Translations under genes and position numbers: made by a program
Assembly: GCF_958979055.1 (NCBI RefSeq)
Contig: NC_084892.1
Location: forward strand, 22,966,001 to 23,030,000
Reading direction: 5' to 3'
From: Alnus glutinosa
Taxonomy: Eukaryota; Streptophyta; Magnoliopsida; Fagales; Betulaceae
Length of the DNA stretch: 64,000 bases
The notes under the pieces: model-generated
Seen by the model: the letters and a program-made list of their open reading frames with translations, nothing else
Database searches by the model: none
Told to the model about the DNA's origin: nothing
Shown here: positions 11,406 through 30,500 of the stretch, piece by piece
How positions within the stretch are numbered: the stretch's first letter is position 1
Layout: every line of letters begins with the position of its first letter

Positions 11406-12624
11406 CTCTTATCGGCATCAAAAACTTTCTTCTTCTTCTTCTTCTTCTTCTTCTTTGAAATTTACGAAACCAAAAGGCAAAATCAAAATGTAGCTGCGTT
11501 GGGAAATCGATCTCACAATTCACGTTTGGAGGAGATGTACGGCAGTGGATAGAGAGCCGGGACTGGGGAGCTAAATCCAAAGGTGAATTCCCGGTTGTGC
11601 CCTTGATGCTTGCGAACGTGGACAACATTGAACTGAAATAACCGGTTGAATATCATCCAATAGAGGGATTAACATATATTAAAAAATAACTTCAATCTTG
11701 CCTATATACATGTCCGTAAATAATATATTTTTTTTAATTTTTAAATGAGTAATGTTATTTAATAAATTGTTATACTATTGTTATATAATTGAAATGACAT
11801 GACAGTAAAAATTAACATTTAAATTACAAAAAACTTGTAAAAAAATAAAAATTAATAACTAGTTTTTATTGCTACATTCTCTTATAAAACAAATCATATA
11901 ACAGTATACTAAATAATATTTTTTTATGACAAAAACTTATAAAAAAAATTAAGAAAAAATACTTATATCCTTCTAAACTACCACTCAATTGTCAATGTCT
12001 CCAAAAAAAAAAAAACCTACTAACTGTGTCAGCGCCCTCCTTCAAACTATCAAAAAATGTCAATATTTTCTTAATACTAACAAAAAAAAATAAAAATGAC
12101 CCTAAAATTATTTCAATAAAACATAAATGTTCTTATAAATTCGAAAAAAAAAAAACTAAAACTAAAACTAAAAAATAAAAATAAAAACTAAAAACTAAAA
12201 TAAAATTTAAAAAAACCAAAGTTTAAAAAAAAAAAAGATTGAAAAGCCAGTTTTTGTTTTTTAATATTTTATTTATTTTTTTGTTATTTTTAATTTTTTT
12301 AATATTTTAGATTTTTTTAATAATTTTTTTAGGTTTTTTTTTTTAAAAAAAAAATTAATAATTTTATGAAAAATATTTTTTCATTAAGAGAGGCGTTGAC
12401 ATTTTTTAGTGCTTTAGAGAAAAACAGTAATACAATTGATAATTTAAATGAATGGTTGTTTGAGTGGGTAATTTTTTTAAAAAAATTAATGATTAATTTT
12501 TACTGTTAGCATTTCTCGTATGGAAGACGAACACAAGCCTTTCAAAACCAATCCCAAATGCAGCTTCCGAAACGCATATAAACCCCCATACGTACACAGC
12601 CACCCACCAAACGGCTGGCCAAGA
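11406..12624. promoter_or_regulatory. Divergent intergenic region, C3H gene and PPR gene
   Basis: The C3H and PPR genes start back-to-back here. Next to the C3H start codon is a GAA/CTT trinucleotide tract (11425-11455), probably in its leader. The rest is AT-rich, with A-rich simple repeats (12150-12230). Arms around 11970-12070 and 12380-12480 share inverted phrases (ATGTCAA, CAATTG), suggesting a worn foldback element. Confidence 0.5.
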
Positions 12625-18555
<5,931 letters not shown>

Positions 18556-18883
18556 CTATTTTTGTATCGGAAACCACTTTAGGAGTTTGTACATGATATC
18601 AGATGTGCTATCAGAATATGTCAATTGTAAGTAGCACAATAATAATTAAATGTAAATTTTTCCCAAATTATTATATAAGACAACCCTTCTTGCTCATTTG
18701 GTCCTTTTGCTTCTTGTGATGTTGAAACCAATACAAGGGCCAAAAACCGAAAGGATACATCTGGGAAATTTCAGCATGACTGCACAAAAATTTCCCAGTA
18801 CTCGTTCTGAAAGTAAAGCAAACAAAGAGATACACCAAGGAATTACAGTGACAGAATCTCTCCCTGACCCAAAACCACGCCAC

Positions 18884-20149
18884 TCACAGCCAATCCCTCT
18901 GCTGCAGCTTCAGCGGCAAATACACCTCAGACAAGTACTGAAACCCAAACGTGCTCAAAGCCTGTATCTCAGCCTTCTGCTTCGTCTTCACCATGAGAGT
19001 CAGCTCCTCAACCCAGCCGGGATTCTTCTTCACAAAATCCTCCTCCAACAAATCCTTGCCGGTCTTAATATCCTGCTCCGTCATCGGCAACCGACACTGC
19101 TCTGGTATTTTATACTTGTCCAAATCGCTCGGCCGAATCCCCAACCACTTGATATCCGGGGTCGTCAAATTCGCACTGTCATACGACATGTTCTTCGACC
19201 CGCATCCGTAGACCGACAAAATCTTCAGCCCGTAGGGATCGCTATCCACAAGCGCAAGCACCGGAAGCTTCAGCTCCATCTTCATCTTCCTCAAGAACAA
19301 CCTCGTGGCCACATCGGGCTGCCCCTTGGCCGTCACGATTATACACGGGAATCGATTGTAGAACCGGTCCTCGGCCAATCGCATATACGCCGCGTCCTTC
19401 TCAACCAACAGTATGAACAACGCGTCGCTCTGCATATCCCCGACCCTGTCAATGTTGGGCGGAATGGCCTTTCCGCCCATACCCATCTTCGTGCAATCGA
19501 TCATATCGCCGTTATCGCTGAAAATGAGGCGACCCACGACAACGCCTTTCTCTGCGGCGATGACGTTGAGGCTGGAGCGGGTGCAGCCGAGTATGCACGA
19601 TACGTCGTCGAGGACGGTGTCCGACTGAGTCTGGTCCTGGAAGAGCTTGACGTCAGTGTAGAAGAGGTCACGCTTGGTGACGTGGATGTTCTTGGCGCAG
19701 AGCTGATGGATGAGCTGGAGGATGCGGGTGGTGATGGTGGACTTGCGGACGGTGGAGATGTTAGCGTAGGGGCGGAGGGAAGTCTTATCTTTTAGCACGA
19801 TGCGGTCGAGCTCCGGCACGTAGAGCTGGTTGGCCGCGGAGCGTGACGGCACGTCGAAGGAGAACCCGTGGCCGCCGAGGATGGAGTGCGCGATCTTCAG
19901 AATCAGGGACTCGATGGCCGACTCGACGGAGGGGAGGGATAGCTCGTTCACCTCGCGGCACGTGGAGGCGAGGGAGAGGTCCGCTAGGGTTAGGGTTTTG
20001 GAGGTAGATGCGGAGGAGGAGGCATTGGAGAGGTCTCGGAGCGATTCGAGGATGACGGAGTCAGGTTTGAGCCGGTTCTTGAAGGGAAGCCGGGTTTCTT
20101 CGTCGGAGCTCGGGTCGAGTCGCCGCCGTTTCTTCTTCTTGTCGTCCAT
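18884..20149 (-). CDS. TOP6A: DNA topoisomerase VI subunit A (SPO11-3 / RHL2 / BIN5 type)
   Basis: Single uninterrupted reading frame of 421 residues, the usual length of plant SPO11-3 and distinct from the meiotic SPO11-1/-2. The basic N-terminus ([10 protein letters not shown]) looks like a nuclear targeting signal. The winged-helix region carries the predicted catalytic tyrosine, Tyr164, in [12 protein letters not shown]. The TOPRIM domain shows the acidic residues Glu250 (LLVEKDAAY) and Asp302/Asp304 (LVDSDPYG) that bind Mg2+. The family forms an A2B2 enzyme with TOP6B, with RHL1 and BIN4 as partners, and relieves entanglement during endoreduplication; mutants are dwarf with small nuclei. 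A GA tract sits in the leader at 20157-20178. The long antisense frame over the same bases is a shadow of this gene. Confidence 0.96.
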   Translation of the reverse strand: MDDKKKKRRRLDPSSDEETRLPFKNRLKPDSVILESLRDLSNASSSASTSKTLTLADLSLASTCREVNELSLPSVESAIESLILKIAHSILGGHGFSFDVPSRSAANQLYVPELDRIVLKDKTSLRPYANISTVRKSTITTRILQLIHQLCAKNIHVTKRDLFYTDVKLFQDQTQSDTVLDDVSCILGCTRSSLNVIAAEKGVVVGRLIFSDNGDMIDCTKMGMGGKAIPPNIDRVGDMQSDALFILLVEKDAAYMRLAEDRFYNRFPCIIVTAKGQPDVATRLFLRKMKMELKLPVLALVDSDPYGLKILSVYGCGSKNMSYDSANLTTPDIKWLGIRPSDLDKYKIPEQCRLPMTEQDIKTGKDLLEEDFVKKNPGWVEELTLMVKTKQKAEIQALSTFGFQYLSEVYLPLKLQQRDWL

Positions 20150-20156
20150 TTGAGGG

Positions 20157-20178
20157 GAGAGAGAGAGAGAGAGAGAGA
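20157..20178. repeat. GA tract in TOP6A 5' leader
   Basis: Eleven GA units within 30 bp upstream of the TOP6A start codon. Similar tracts occur in the leaders of other genes in the window. Confidence 0.9.
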
Positions 20179-20299
20179 GGGAGTCTGAGAAATGGGGATC
20201 GGTTGAAGAGTGGAAAGGCGGGAAATTGAGAGGGAAAGCCTTTGGGGGGTGATCTATCTCTAGGGCTAGGTGAGGCTGTGAGGGGTCGTCTTTATACGA

Positions 20300-22700
20300 C
20301 GGCGTATTTCTTTGTTATACTTATACGACTCTGTACCTCAGGTTCCAAGGTCTTTCTGTCCGATTTCTAAAAGAAAATAACAATCAAAAAATAACTATTT
20401 TCTTTGGTGGTGGTTGAGCGATGGTTTGATAGTGGCTCAACGGTGGTCCAGTGGAGGCCTGTCGGTGTTCGGGCGGTGGCCTAGTAGAGGTCTAGCAATG
20501 AGAGAATGAAAGGTTCAAACTCAAAAAATGATTTATAAATTTGAAAAATGAAAACATTTTAAAGAAATTAAAGAAGTTTTTTTTTTCTGTCAAACCGGAA
20601 ATATATAAAATATTTTTCAAAAATCATTTTAGAAAAAAAAAAAAACACAAAACCTTAATTATTATTTTTTACTAAGGCTTATAGACTTTCTGACCGAAAA
20701 GAAAACAAGACAAGCTACATGAAAATAATAAATAGACTCCAAACAACAACTAGAAGGGGGGTTAAATAGGTTTATGACAATATAATTCAGAAATTTAATC
20801 AACCACAAACAAACAATTATCAAAATATGAAAAGCAATTAACACAGATATTTGGTAACGAAGTAGGAACTCTTTGAACTCAAAGAGAAAAACCACTTCGG
20901 GGTAGCCAACTCAATAAATCAATCCAATAACGAATAATACACGAATTACAAGATGTTAATTCTCACGAAACATTTGTAGTCATCACACTCTTGAATTACA
21001 AGTGACCCATTTATCTGCTTCTCTCCCAGAGCCTTTGGAGGAGTTATTCTTCTTAATCTCCTTAACCGGAGCTCCAGTTGGCTTCAATTATTCAAGGTTA
21101 ATGTTTAAACAATAACCAAAAGTCTAAAAGAGATTTAACATTAATAGTCCAGGTCTAAAATCATCTCTTAGTACACTGAATTATAGAGTAAAATCCTTAA
21201 TAAATTTGTGTTTGAAAATCCCTTTAAATAAATATTTGAAGAAAACCAGTTCGAATTGGAATAGGATTTCAAAAAAACTTGCCTAGATTTTCGGTCCTAT
21301 ATTACAGAGCGATTTTGGTATAGTAAACATCCGAATTATGGAAAACCTACTTTAGAGATATTTGTTGCCTTTTATGTTGGCTTTCCAACACCGCTAATTT
21401 CACCACAATTCAATACTTGAGCCAAAAGTTATGGTTAAAATACGGAGATGTGCTCAATATGGAATTGACAAATCTGATTTAAACTCTACTTAATGAAATT
21501 CCAATTTGCTTATTTCCTTAATTGATTAAAATTTACCACATCTTCTAGGTTTTCCAATTTTGAATTGGATTCAGTATTGGATAAAATTCTTCACCGACTT
21601 GATCAGTAGACTAAAACTTACAACCAAATAAGTTTTGACACCGAATACGCTAACACTAAAAACCTAACACTACATTTTGAAGCCCCGCAACCTTTGAGTA
21701 AACCCATACAAGCATTGGAGCAAGGGGAAAGTCTAAACATCATTCTCTCATTCAACTTTTTTAAAAATTAATTATTGAATCTATAAGACCCACATTAAAT
21801 AATGTGTAAATCCTATAAAACCAATTGATTTTAAAAAAGTTAGATAATAGAGAATAGTTGAAGGACAAGTAGCAGTTCGATCTCTTGGAGCAAGCCCCAT
21901 ATAAACTGTTGTTTATTGATTTACTTGTGTTTGCTTTTGGGGGAATAATTTGTGGGGGCGAGACCCGTCAGCACACTCTTTGAATTAAAAACATTGATTT
22001 TAATAAAAAAGTTGTTTATGATGTGACAAAAGAGACAATTTTTTATTGAAAAGATATTGCTGGAGGACAGTTTCGCGTCCCCATGTATCATATCTCTTGG
22101 TTTTATGATTTATAGTCATTACTACGAAGCTTTTGGAGATTTAGCCCCGTGTACTTAAATTACTTGTAAGCATTTGACAATAATTTATATTTTTTTGGTT
22201 GGGTTTTGATATCTTGGACATATATAATCTTGTGGCAAATATGTCAACATGGCTTTGACACCATGCGCACAACGTGTCACACATGATAGGCGGATAAATA
22301 TTAATTTTGATGATAAAGTAACAGAGAGATCTATTTGAAACCTGAGCAAAACTTTTAAAACTTGATTATTTAAATTGAAAATTCAAAGGCTAAATCGAAA
22401 TCAAACCAAAACGTAGGAGCTAAATATGATTTTTCCCTTTCTAAAATTCGGGCACATTGCCCAATTGATGATTGCTGGCTAGACACCTCCGAAAATGACG
22501 CATTTTTTTATCAGTGTAATATAATGCCGAGTTGGCAGTAATATATTTACAGTAATATCATTTGGCCAGCTCCTTTGATGGGCTTCCAATACATGGCATA
22601 TACATCAAGTCACTGGTGAAGGTAGGAAGTACCCAGAACAGAGCAGGCCAGGGAATGTCGTAAGTATGCAAATACAAAGTGAAAGTGATAGATGGAGAAG
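20300..22700. other. Spacer between TOP6A and AAED1-like genes, repeat-derived in part
   Basis: No coding region recognised. 20400-20510 is rich in GGTGG/GGCC-type phrases. 20700-21660 reads like decayed transposon sequence (for example CTCAAAGAGAAAAACCAC) but I cannot assign a class. 21750-22500 is AT-rich with nothing identifiable. Confidence 0.5.
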
Positions 22701-22723
22701 AGAAAGGATGCATCATTTCTTCT

Positions 22724-25700
22724 TCATGAGCAACATGCTTTCAAAATATCTTCAATATCAGGATCATCCCCAGCTTCTTTGTCCTACTCGAATGAACAAA
22801 TTCAAAATTATGTCAGAATACTAGAAAGAAGTCCCCAGCACAGGAACTCACAACTTACATAAATCTCAAGTGGAGTCTTTAGACACTTCAATCTTAATGC
22901 CATAAGGAAAAGGTATTTAGATAAGCTTCAAGAAATTGTTGAAAAATATGTTGATTTGTCTGTGCTTTAGAACAATTTCCAAACATCAGCTAAAATGATA
23001 TGCAGGTCAACATCCTCACTGTGTGTCATTGATCAGTAACAAATGTGTGTCGTCGCATGATTACTCTAATCGGTTGGAGCTTCAATTTTAAGGCCACTGT
23101 TATATTTGATGGTCAACATAGTTCTGGCCATAAGGACAGAAGAAAAAGGAACATGTTAGGATGGGGTTCTTGATTACCTTGTGAACGTATGAGATGTTAC
23201 TTTTGCCAGGACCTGCAACTATAATTCCACCTTGCTGCCTGAGGATGGACAAACTTCCGTCTGTTAAAAATATTGTGAGGATGAAAACATATTTTGCATG
23301 TTTTGCCACGATTGTCAATACAGCACACAACTCACATATGACAAGTTTAGCTTAAAATAGATAAGGTTCATTAAATCAATCTGACACATATTGGAGGTAG
23401 GCCTTATAATCTTTACATTTCTATGCAATTGTATTTTTTTTTTCTTTCTTTACCCAATGAAATGGAGTAAGTTGTTGCCAGATTTCTGTGGTTAGTTCCT
23501 CAGGATCTTGTTATTTGTTGATGCCACTCAAGTGATTTAGTAGACTACAAATATTTGTAATGGATGCAATAATATTATTCACTCAGGAAGGAAAAAAAAA
23601 AAAAGAGAACAGAAAAAGGAAAAAACCAGTAAGCTTTGTGTTTATTGTTTTATCACTACCAAGATTCTGTTCATAATTTCTAGTCGTTTTGGATCAACAA
23701 TTCTGCATTATGATAACATTTCCGAAGAGTTCAAAATTTAACTTCTCTTTCACAAGTTGAGAACTTGTGAATTGTGAACGTCAGCACTAAGATATGTACT
23801 TGGTATTTGTAACAAGATGGTTCACATACCAGCCACCTCTATTCACGGTGTCCCTTTCAAATGAGAGCTTCCAGTCTTGTCGATAACCTTCCATGTATAA
23901 CTGTATTATCTTGAGACCTGCCTAGAGTGTCATGGAAGGAACTAAACTGAGAATTCCTACATGCAGTCGCAAAACGCCAAATTTTCACAAACACCCCATC
24001 TAAGCCACTAGTAAATTATATGCATGACAGCATTAATGAAGAATGGATTTTCACGTACTTTAGGAGTGAATGTAGTTGAAACCCCAGAAACAAATTTTAA
24101 AGCCTCATATGATGAGTGGCTAGGATCAGCATAAACTTCTGAAACAAATAACAAGGTTTTGTTAGTAGGCTGCAATAAGAATAAACACACACACGCCTTT
24201 GGCTGTAGCCTGTAGGACGGCATAGACTATATAGTCTGCAATTTGAAGACTTTCTTTCACTCTTTACACCTCTTTTTGATGAAGAATAATATTTTTTCAC
24301 AAATCACACTGATTTGCAACCAACAACACCATCATTGCTACCATCACCACCCATTCTTCATCCTCCTCCTCCTCATCAACATGACTTTATCGTCATGATT
24401 ACTATCATTAGCAACAGAAATAATGGTGACATATCCAGTACAGGCCCCTATATTATAATGTAATTGAAAGTTCAAAAATAAAAGATTAAACATGGAACAC
24501 AAAGCACACATGTAAACAGCCCAGTGACACCATTCACTAGATGTTCTTCCTGATGTATTAGTTTGGAAAAGCAATAAACTAGATGAACTAAACCACCAAA
24601 TTTAGCATATCATTTACACAAGTGGAAGATATTGGTAAGGGAGGAGAAGATTTGGCGTAAATCAGTAACCTTTATGGACATAAACTCTACTTAGATGAAA
24701 AAGGGATATGTGATGCCCAATCACCAGATTGCATATTGCATTTCCATTAGCCTATTCCATGTGGATGATCAGCTCAGAAATGGTAACTTCAACCTCAATG
24801 TCCCCCCTCAGGGCCGGCTTATTGCCAAGGTGAATTAGGCGGTCCCCGGCTACCCAAGGCCCCTCATGAAATGAGGCCCTAAATAGCAATAGAATAATTA
24901 AGTTTAATTTTATACAAAAACTTTAATGCCCCAATTATGATAAAGAGTTAGTCAATGCTCTTTAATTAAGGCCTCAATTATGGTAAAAAAATAATTACAA
25001 AGAATTGAATACCAAGATGTTGACTTTAGAGGGAAAGGAAGAAAAAAAATGAAAAGTCAGATCAATGGCACTTGGGTGTGTTTGTTTTGAATATTATTCT
25101 GAATAATATTCTACTTTTTTAAAAAATAAATCGTATTTTATTCAACTTTTTTAAATTTTTTCAAATTTTATCTCATAAAGTCAAACTTCGTAATTCGCGC
25201 AGTAAATTCGAATAATATTCGGATTCAACACTCAAACGGACCATTAAAGGCTTAAAGCAATAACTAAACTGGTAATTTCGCATGAACTTAAAACCAAATT
25301 GTTGGCTTAAGTTTATTTATTAAAATATTGTTTTGAATAAAGTAAATTTCGTTTTGTGCAAATTAAATTCTACATAAAAAGAATTATATGTAACTCAACA
25401 CAAAATATGTCAACTGTTGAAACTAAATGTTTTGCAGCAAAGATGAATTCTATATGTCGTTTGGAAAAAATTAAGCGCAAAAAGAGAGAAGAATGGTTTT
25501 TAAATAAAACAATATAAACTAAAAATTAACATTAATATTATCTAATTAATATTTATATATAAAAAAGGTCCCACTTAAATTTGTTGTCTTAGACCTCAAA
25601 ACCTAAAAAACCGGCCCCCCAACCCAAAATAAAAAATAAAATGAGGCAAAAAAAAGGTTTCAGGTCTCCATTTTACTCCATTGGCAGTAAAATCACAGTA

Positions 25701-27190
25701 AAAATTTAAACCACTGCTGACATATTATGATTCACATAGCCTACAAATTCTTCAGAACATACCTCCTTTGAACTTTGTTTGCTCAGTAAATGCCCTAGCC
25801 TGCATAAAATTACTGCTAATGTTTACGACAAAGATTTAGGCTATATACATGACAAAAGCTTTAGTAAAATATGACAAAAATTGATTTCAGTGAAGCAACA
25901 CAAGGTGAGTCACATATTAGACGATATTAGGTTACAATCAGTGCAACGAATATAAACCAAAAAGAGTAACATTGAAGAATGTCATTCGGTACTTTTGTCC
26001 AGCCAAAACCCAAATTTGATGGAAAATTAATTCATGAAACTTCACTAGACATTCAAACATATTCTGCAATTACCCCTATTCCGCATGAGCATGCTATCAT
26101 TGCATACTTAAGTCATCTATTAAGCTAATAATTTTAAGTAAGTATCAACAGTTCAATATGCCCTTTCAGGGATATACCTGATCAATGCTACCAGGTCCAA
26201 TTAAAACCAGTGCCACACCAGATTTATCCATTATATCCTGTCACCATAGCACTTACGTCAGAACCATTTTAACAGAACATGAATGCAAGAGGAATCATTT
26301 CCCATATATCATCTTCTTCAGAAACGTTCAGTGAATTAATTTGCAGTTAGTTGTAATACAAAGCAAAATTTCATACACAAAGATCCAACAATTTCTAATC
26401 AGAATTGACCTGTCCATTTAATCTCAGCTTATCAACAATCTATGTGAACTCCTTTGTTGTTAACATGATTGATACCCCAATATCAACTAAATCTAAAGCA
26501 TGCCAGTGCCCCTCTTTATCCCTTCCACATAGTTTACCTGCTTGGAGGCAAGATAATCAGCTCGTTTGCGGCAAAGGACACATCTGTGAAAACAAAGACA
26601 AGCAATCTAAGCAAAAGAACGATTTGCTACATAAAATCCAATCGCCTCAACCAGCTATTTTCTATAGAAACTCACCCGAAATGGCGAGCGAATGCGACAA
26701 CAGACCTCCTATCCTTCCACAAATCAGAAATCGGAATCGCGTTTCCATTCAAGTCCAATACTTTCACTGTGTCCAGCAAACTTGTGGTATCTTCACTCAC
26801 CGCCGAAGTCTCAATCCCTGTTCACATCCGCACATTCAAAATACTTCATCAGCTCCAAACTACCATACAGAACTACGTTTGGTTGCCGAGAAAATGAAGA
26901 TGGTTGAAAAAAGAGAAATTAAAGTTTTCCCGGAAAATTCGTTAATCAGAATTTTCATTATCCAAGAAAGAAAAAAAAAAGATTAAAAAATAAGTACCGG
27001 AAGAGCCGGAAATTGCAGATGGTACGATTACGTGGCTTTGCCGTGGTGAGAGACTGGCTGTTTTCTTAGAGTGTTTGGGACTGCGAGAGAGGCTGAGAGC
27101 GCGATTAGGGAGCACACGTGTCGAATATGGATTGGTGATTCTGTTGGAGCGGATATTATTGGTTGAGAGAGTAGACAGAGAAGTCGCCAT
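22724..27190 (-). CDS. Thioredoxin-like AAED1/PRXL2 family protein, chloroplast
   Basis: Nine exons: 27190-26998, 26817-26676, 26583-26538, 26237-26178, 25799-25763, 24138-24059, 23921-23830, 23238-23178 and 22783-22724; 256 residues. The first 64 residues are Ser/Arg/Thr-rich with few acids, typical of a plastid transit peptide. The thioredoxin-fold domain follows (VKVLDLNGNAIPISDLW, then VVAFARHFGCVLCRKRA). The Cys113-x-x-Cys116 pair is in the position of the peroxiredoxin-like 2 redox motif. Conserved GVALVLIGPG and a C-terminal GGIIVAGPGKSNISYVHK also fit the family. The protein is probably a stromal redox protein; substrate unknown. The first exon is head-to-head with the adenylate kinase gene, so the two may share a promoter. 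Intron 5 (1.6 kb) is enlarged by a hAT-like insertion. From memory, the Arabidopsis counterpart is At2g37240, next to the adenylate kinase At2g37250. Confidence 0.92.
24809..25620. mobile_element. Non-autonomous hAT-like insertion in AAED1-like intron 5
   Basis: The left end CAGGGCCGGCTT and the right end AAACCGGCCCCCC are inverted to each other and resemble plant hAT (Tip100-type) termini. Sub-terminal AAGGCCCC and AGGCCC phrases support this. About 810 bp, AT-rich inside, with no coding frame. A target duplication is not clear because the flanks are C-rich. Confidence 0.55.
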
Positions 27191-27522
27191 GGATGTTCCA
27201 GAAGCAGAAACTCTGGCGGGGATTTGCGACCCTGAGACCGTTGGTTGTAATTGTGGGAAGTGGAGCTACACGTGGCAAGAAGTTAAATCAAAATGACGAA
27301 CAGGCCCCTCAATCGGACGGCCATGCTCTAGATATTCAAACTGCATGACGTTTTATTTCGTTCTTGTAAACTGCAAGTCGTTTCCTTTTTGGACCAAATC
27401 CAACAGAACATTCCTCTCTCCATTCAGGATATAACTAAAACCACAAAAGTGTCCAACTAGGGTTCTCAGCCCAAACCCCATCTCTCCGCAACTCAAATCT
27501 CTCTCTCTCTCTCCCCCCTCCA
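27191..27522. promoter_or_regulatory. Compact bidirectional promoter between AAED1-like and adenylate kinase genes
   Basis: Only 332 bp separate the two divergent start codons, so both leaders and promoters must lie here. A G-box/ABRE-like CACGTGGC is at 27269-27276. No clear TATA box is visible on either side. The adenylate kinase side ends in a CT tract (27498-27513). Both products look organellar, which would fit shared control; co-expression is inference. Confidence 0.7.
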
Positions 27523-30500
27523 ATGGCGGCCATAACCCGCCTGGCAAGGTCGTCCTCTTCCATTTCTTACTTGAGAAGATGCTTATCTTCAGCCATTTCA
27601 TCAGAAACCAATCCTCTTTTTACAAGCCGCAAAGATCCCAAGGACAGAAATGTCCAATGGGTGTTTCTCGGCTGCCCGGGCGTGGGCAAGGGCACCTACG
27701 CCAGCCGCCTCTGTAAGCTCCTCGGCGTTCCCCACATCGCCACCGGCGATCTCGTCCGCGAAGAGCTCGCCTCCTCAGGGCCCCTCTCTCAACAGGTTAT
27801 TCTGTCTCGTTCGCTGATCTATTTGTTAGAGCTCGTATTACTTTGGATTCTCATTACTACATGGATGATTTTGCTTTGAACTTCTTGATTGGCTGAAAGT
27901 GATTTTAGAATTGTCTGCTGTGTACGATATGTTGCCTGCTGTGGGTGCTTGCTTGATTAGAAATAAGAGAAAATGGTATTCAGGATCGAGTCTGCGGCTA
28001 GTTATATCTCCAAATTGAGACGCTTCAGATATTAATCTCCTTACTACTCACTGTGAATTACGTGCAATCAGGAATTTTTGCGAGGATAGAAAGCTAAATC
28101 ATCTAACCCTGGGTGAAAAAATCATCATTGACGGGCCATGATGTAGAAAATAATATTTTTATAAAGATTTTTTTTTTAAAAAAAAAAAAATTGGAGTTGC
28201 CAAAGACCACCCTCCAACCTCAGAGGTAGGTCCGCCCCTGCGTGCAATGTGCATTTTTTACGGGTATTATTGGACAGTTATGCACCAGAATGGATTGTTA
28301 TTTGTAGGATTTAGAACCTGTGTATGGCATGTCCAGATGCTTAGGTTTTGGGAATGCCAGTCTACTACTCAAAGGTCTCATGCAGTAGGTTTTCATGGTA
28401 AAGGTCATTTTCCTTAAAAAAGAAAAAGTTGTTTCTTAATTTTTCCATTCTAGTTTGTTTTGAAAGCCATCTTCACAAAGGCTAGCTCTCTGAAAACAGT
28501 AGTTTTTTTTTCCTTAATAATTCTTTTGTAATCTTAACTTCTTCGTCCTTGTTAATATACTGAAATGGGTGTAGCTTGTTGGTCGCCTATAACTTTGACT
28601 ATTTAGTTCTATGCTTTGTGACAAGTAGTTAAGAAGAGCTATATGAGCTTTCAGTCTTGCCATGCTTTTGTATTCATGTTTTATTGTATTTATGTGTTAT
28701 TAGATTATGACATCCTCCACTTTAGTCTATAGGGTTCAAGGGGCGAGACAATTCATTAACGTAAAAACATTTTTTTTTTTATAAGTGCTTTGAGAAGATT
28801 AAATTTTATGCTCTCTCTCTCTCTAAACCTCTGTTGTCTGCTGCAGCTATCGGAGATTGTGAACCAAGGTAAATTGGTCTCAGATGAAATCATAATAAGC
28901 TTATTGTCAAAAAGACTGGAGTCTGGAGAAGCTAAAGGTGATTCAGGATTTATTCTTGATGGTTTTCCTCGAACAATAAATCAAGCGGTGAGCATCTTCG
29001 CTGTTTTCAAAAGAGATTGTTATTACGTAAACTCTGTTTCTTTTTTCTTTTATTTTTTTACTTTATGAAAATGAATGAATGGAGTTTTTGATTGAGAAGG
29101 TTGCCACCCCTGCAATATTATTGTATCTCAATCCAAAATAGAAGAAAACGAAAGGAATTGTTTTGCTGCCTACAACGAAGTCTAGATTTTCTTTACTTTC
29201 CCAGGTTATAATCATCTAATACCCACTAAAGAATATCCCTACCCTTCCAAAATCCAACAGTACAAGTAGGCCTGCGTTTCAAAGGGTTCATCCTCCAAAT
29301 TTGGCCCGATGTTGCCTCTCTCTCTCTCTCATTCATTTGGCCCAATAACAATTCGTTTTGCGAGTATTCCCCGACCAGATTTAGCTAACCAAACAGTATT
29401 ACATGAATCTCTCTCCCTCTCTTTGTGGATTGATACCAAACTTAATTGATACGTGGATTTTAAATTTATAACCACTCGCAATAAAACGAATTTTTGTAGA
29501 ATAGGGCTATAGAGAGGGTATCGAACCTCAATGATTGTGGTGGTTGTTTGATTATGAAATATTGAAGACTTTATCCAATTCGAAAATATATTGTTTTTGT
29601 TTTTGAATTTAAAACTAAAATAAGCATAAACTAATGACAATTAAAATGAAGATAGAGGTAGAAGGAGAAGTATAGGGAATTGATTTCATCCAAACTGCAT
29701 ACCAATGGCAAAATGTGTCTCACATGGATTTTCATTATATGCATAATATAAGCGCGTAATGGTTGTCAATCATACAACGACCTTGATATGAAACTATTGT
29801 TAAGAAATAATGATAAGCAATCTTAGTTTCGCACTAATTGTCCACCTAATATCTAATTGTGAAACGAGTCGTGTTTCCTAGCATGGACTATAAAATCTCC
29901 TAATAAGCATACATATTCACGGAAAAAGCATGAGTCATTTTAGTTTCACACGCATCAATCAACCTATGTTAAACTACACTAAGATATGGATTGATTTGTG
30001 TTCCCTAGCATGGCTCATCAAATTCATATAAATTATATCAAAAAGCATTATTGCATAGCCATCGTTCCCACAATCACAGAAAATGGAAACATTTGAATTC
30101 ATTCAAGCTAAAAAGAATTCTCATAGATAAGATAAACGTTTCTTCAAGAATGAATGTAAACATTAAGAACGATTTACAAAAGTTTTGCAATCCTCTAAGC
30201 TATACAATCATTATACATATGCAGAAAACACTACGAGAAACACAATCAAACCATAGCACTTGGAAAGAATTACATCAAAACCCTATAAAATATTTAGATA
30301 CTCATGAAGGATTTGGGATTCTCTATTGAAGAAGAGAAAACCATTTCCTAGAGTACTCTGGAGCTGTGAGTCGTGCTTCTGCCTTATGCTAGAACAAAAA
30401 TAAGCTTAAGATAAAACTAGAACAAAAACAAACTAAAAAACTAACTCTCACAACTCTCTCGGATGGGTTTTATATTATAGAGAAGGGAAATACAAAAATA

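Noticed and set aside
11257-11628. Minus-strand frame of 123 codons overlapping the first C3H exon
   Set aside because: It is in a different frame from the conserved [11 protein letters not shown] start and its Arg run comes from the GAA/CTT tract.
18698-19795. 365-codon open frame on the plus strand
   Set aside because: It is exactly antisense to the TOP6A exon, has Gln/His/Leu-biased composition and no family resemblance; a shadow frame in GC-rich coding DNA.
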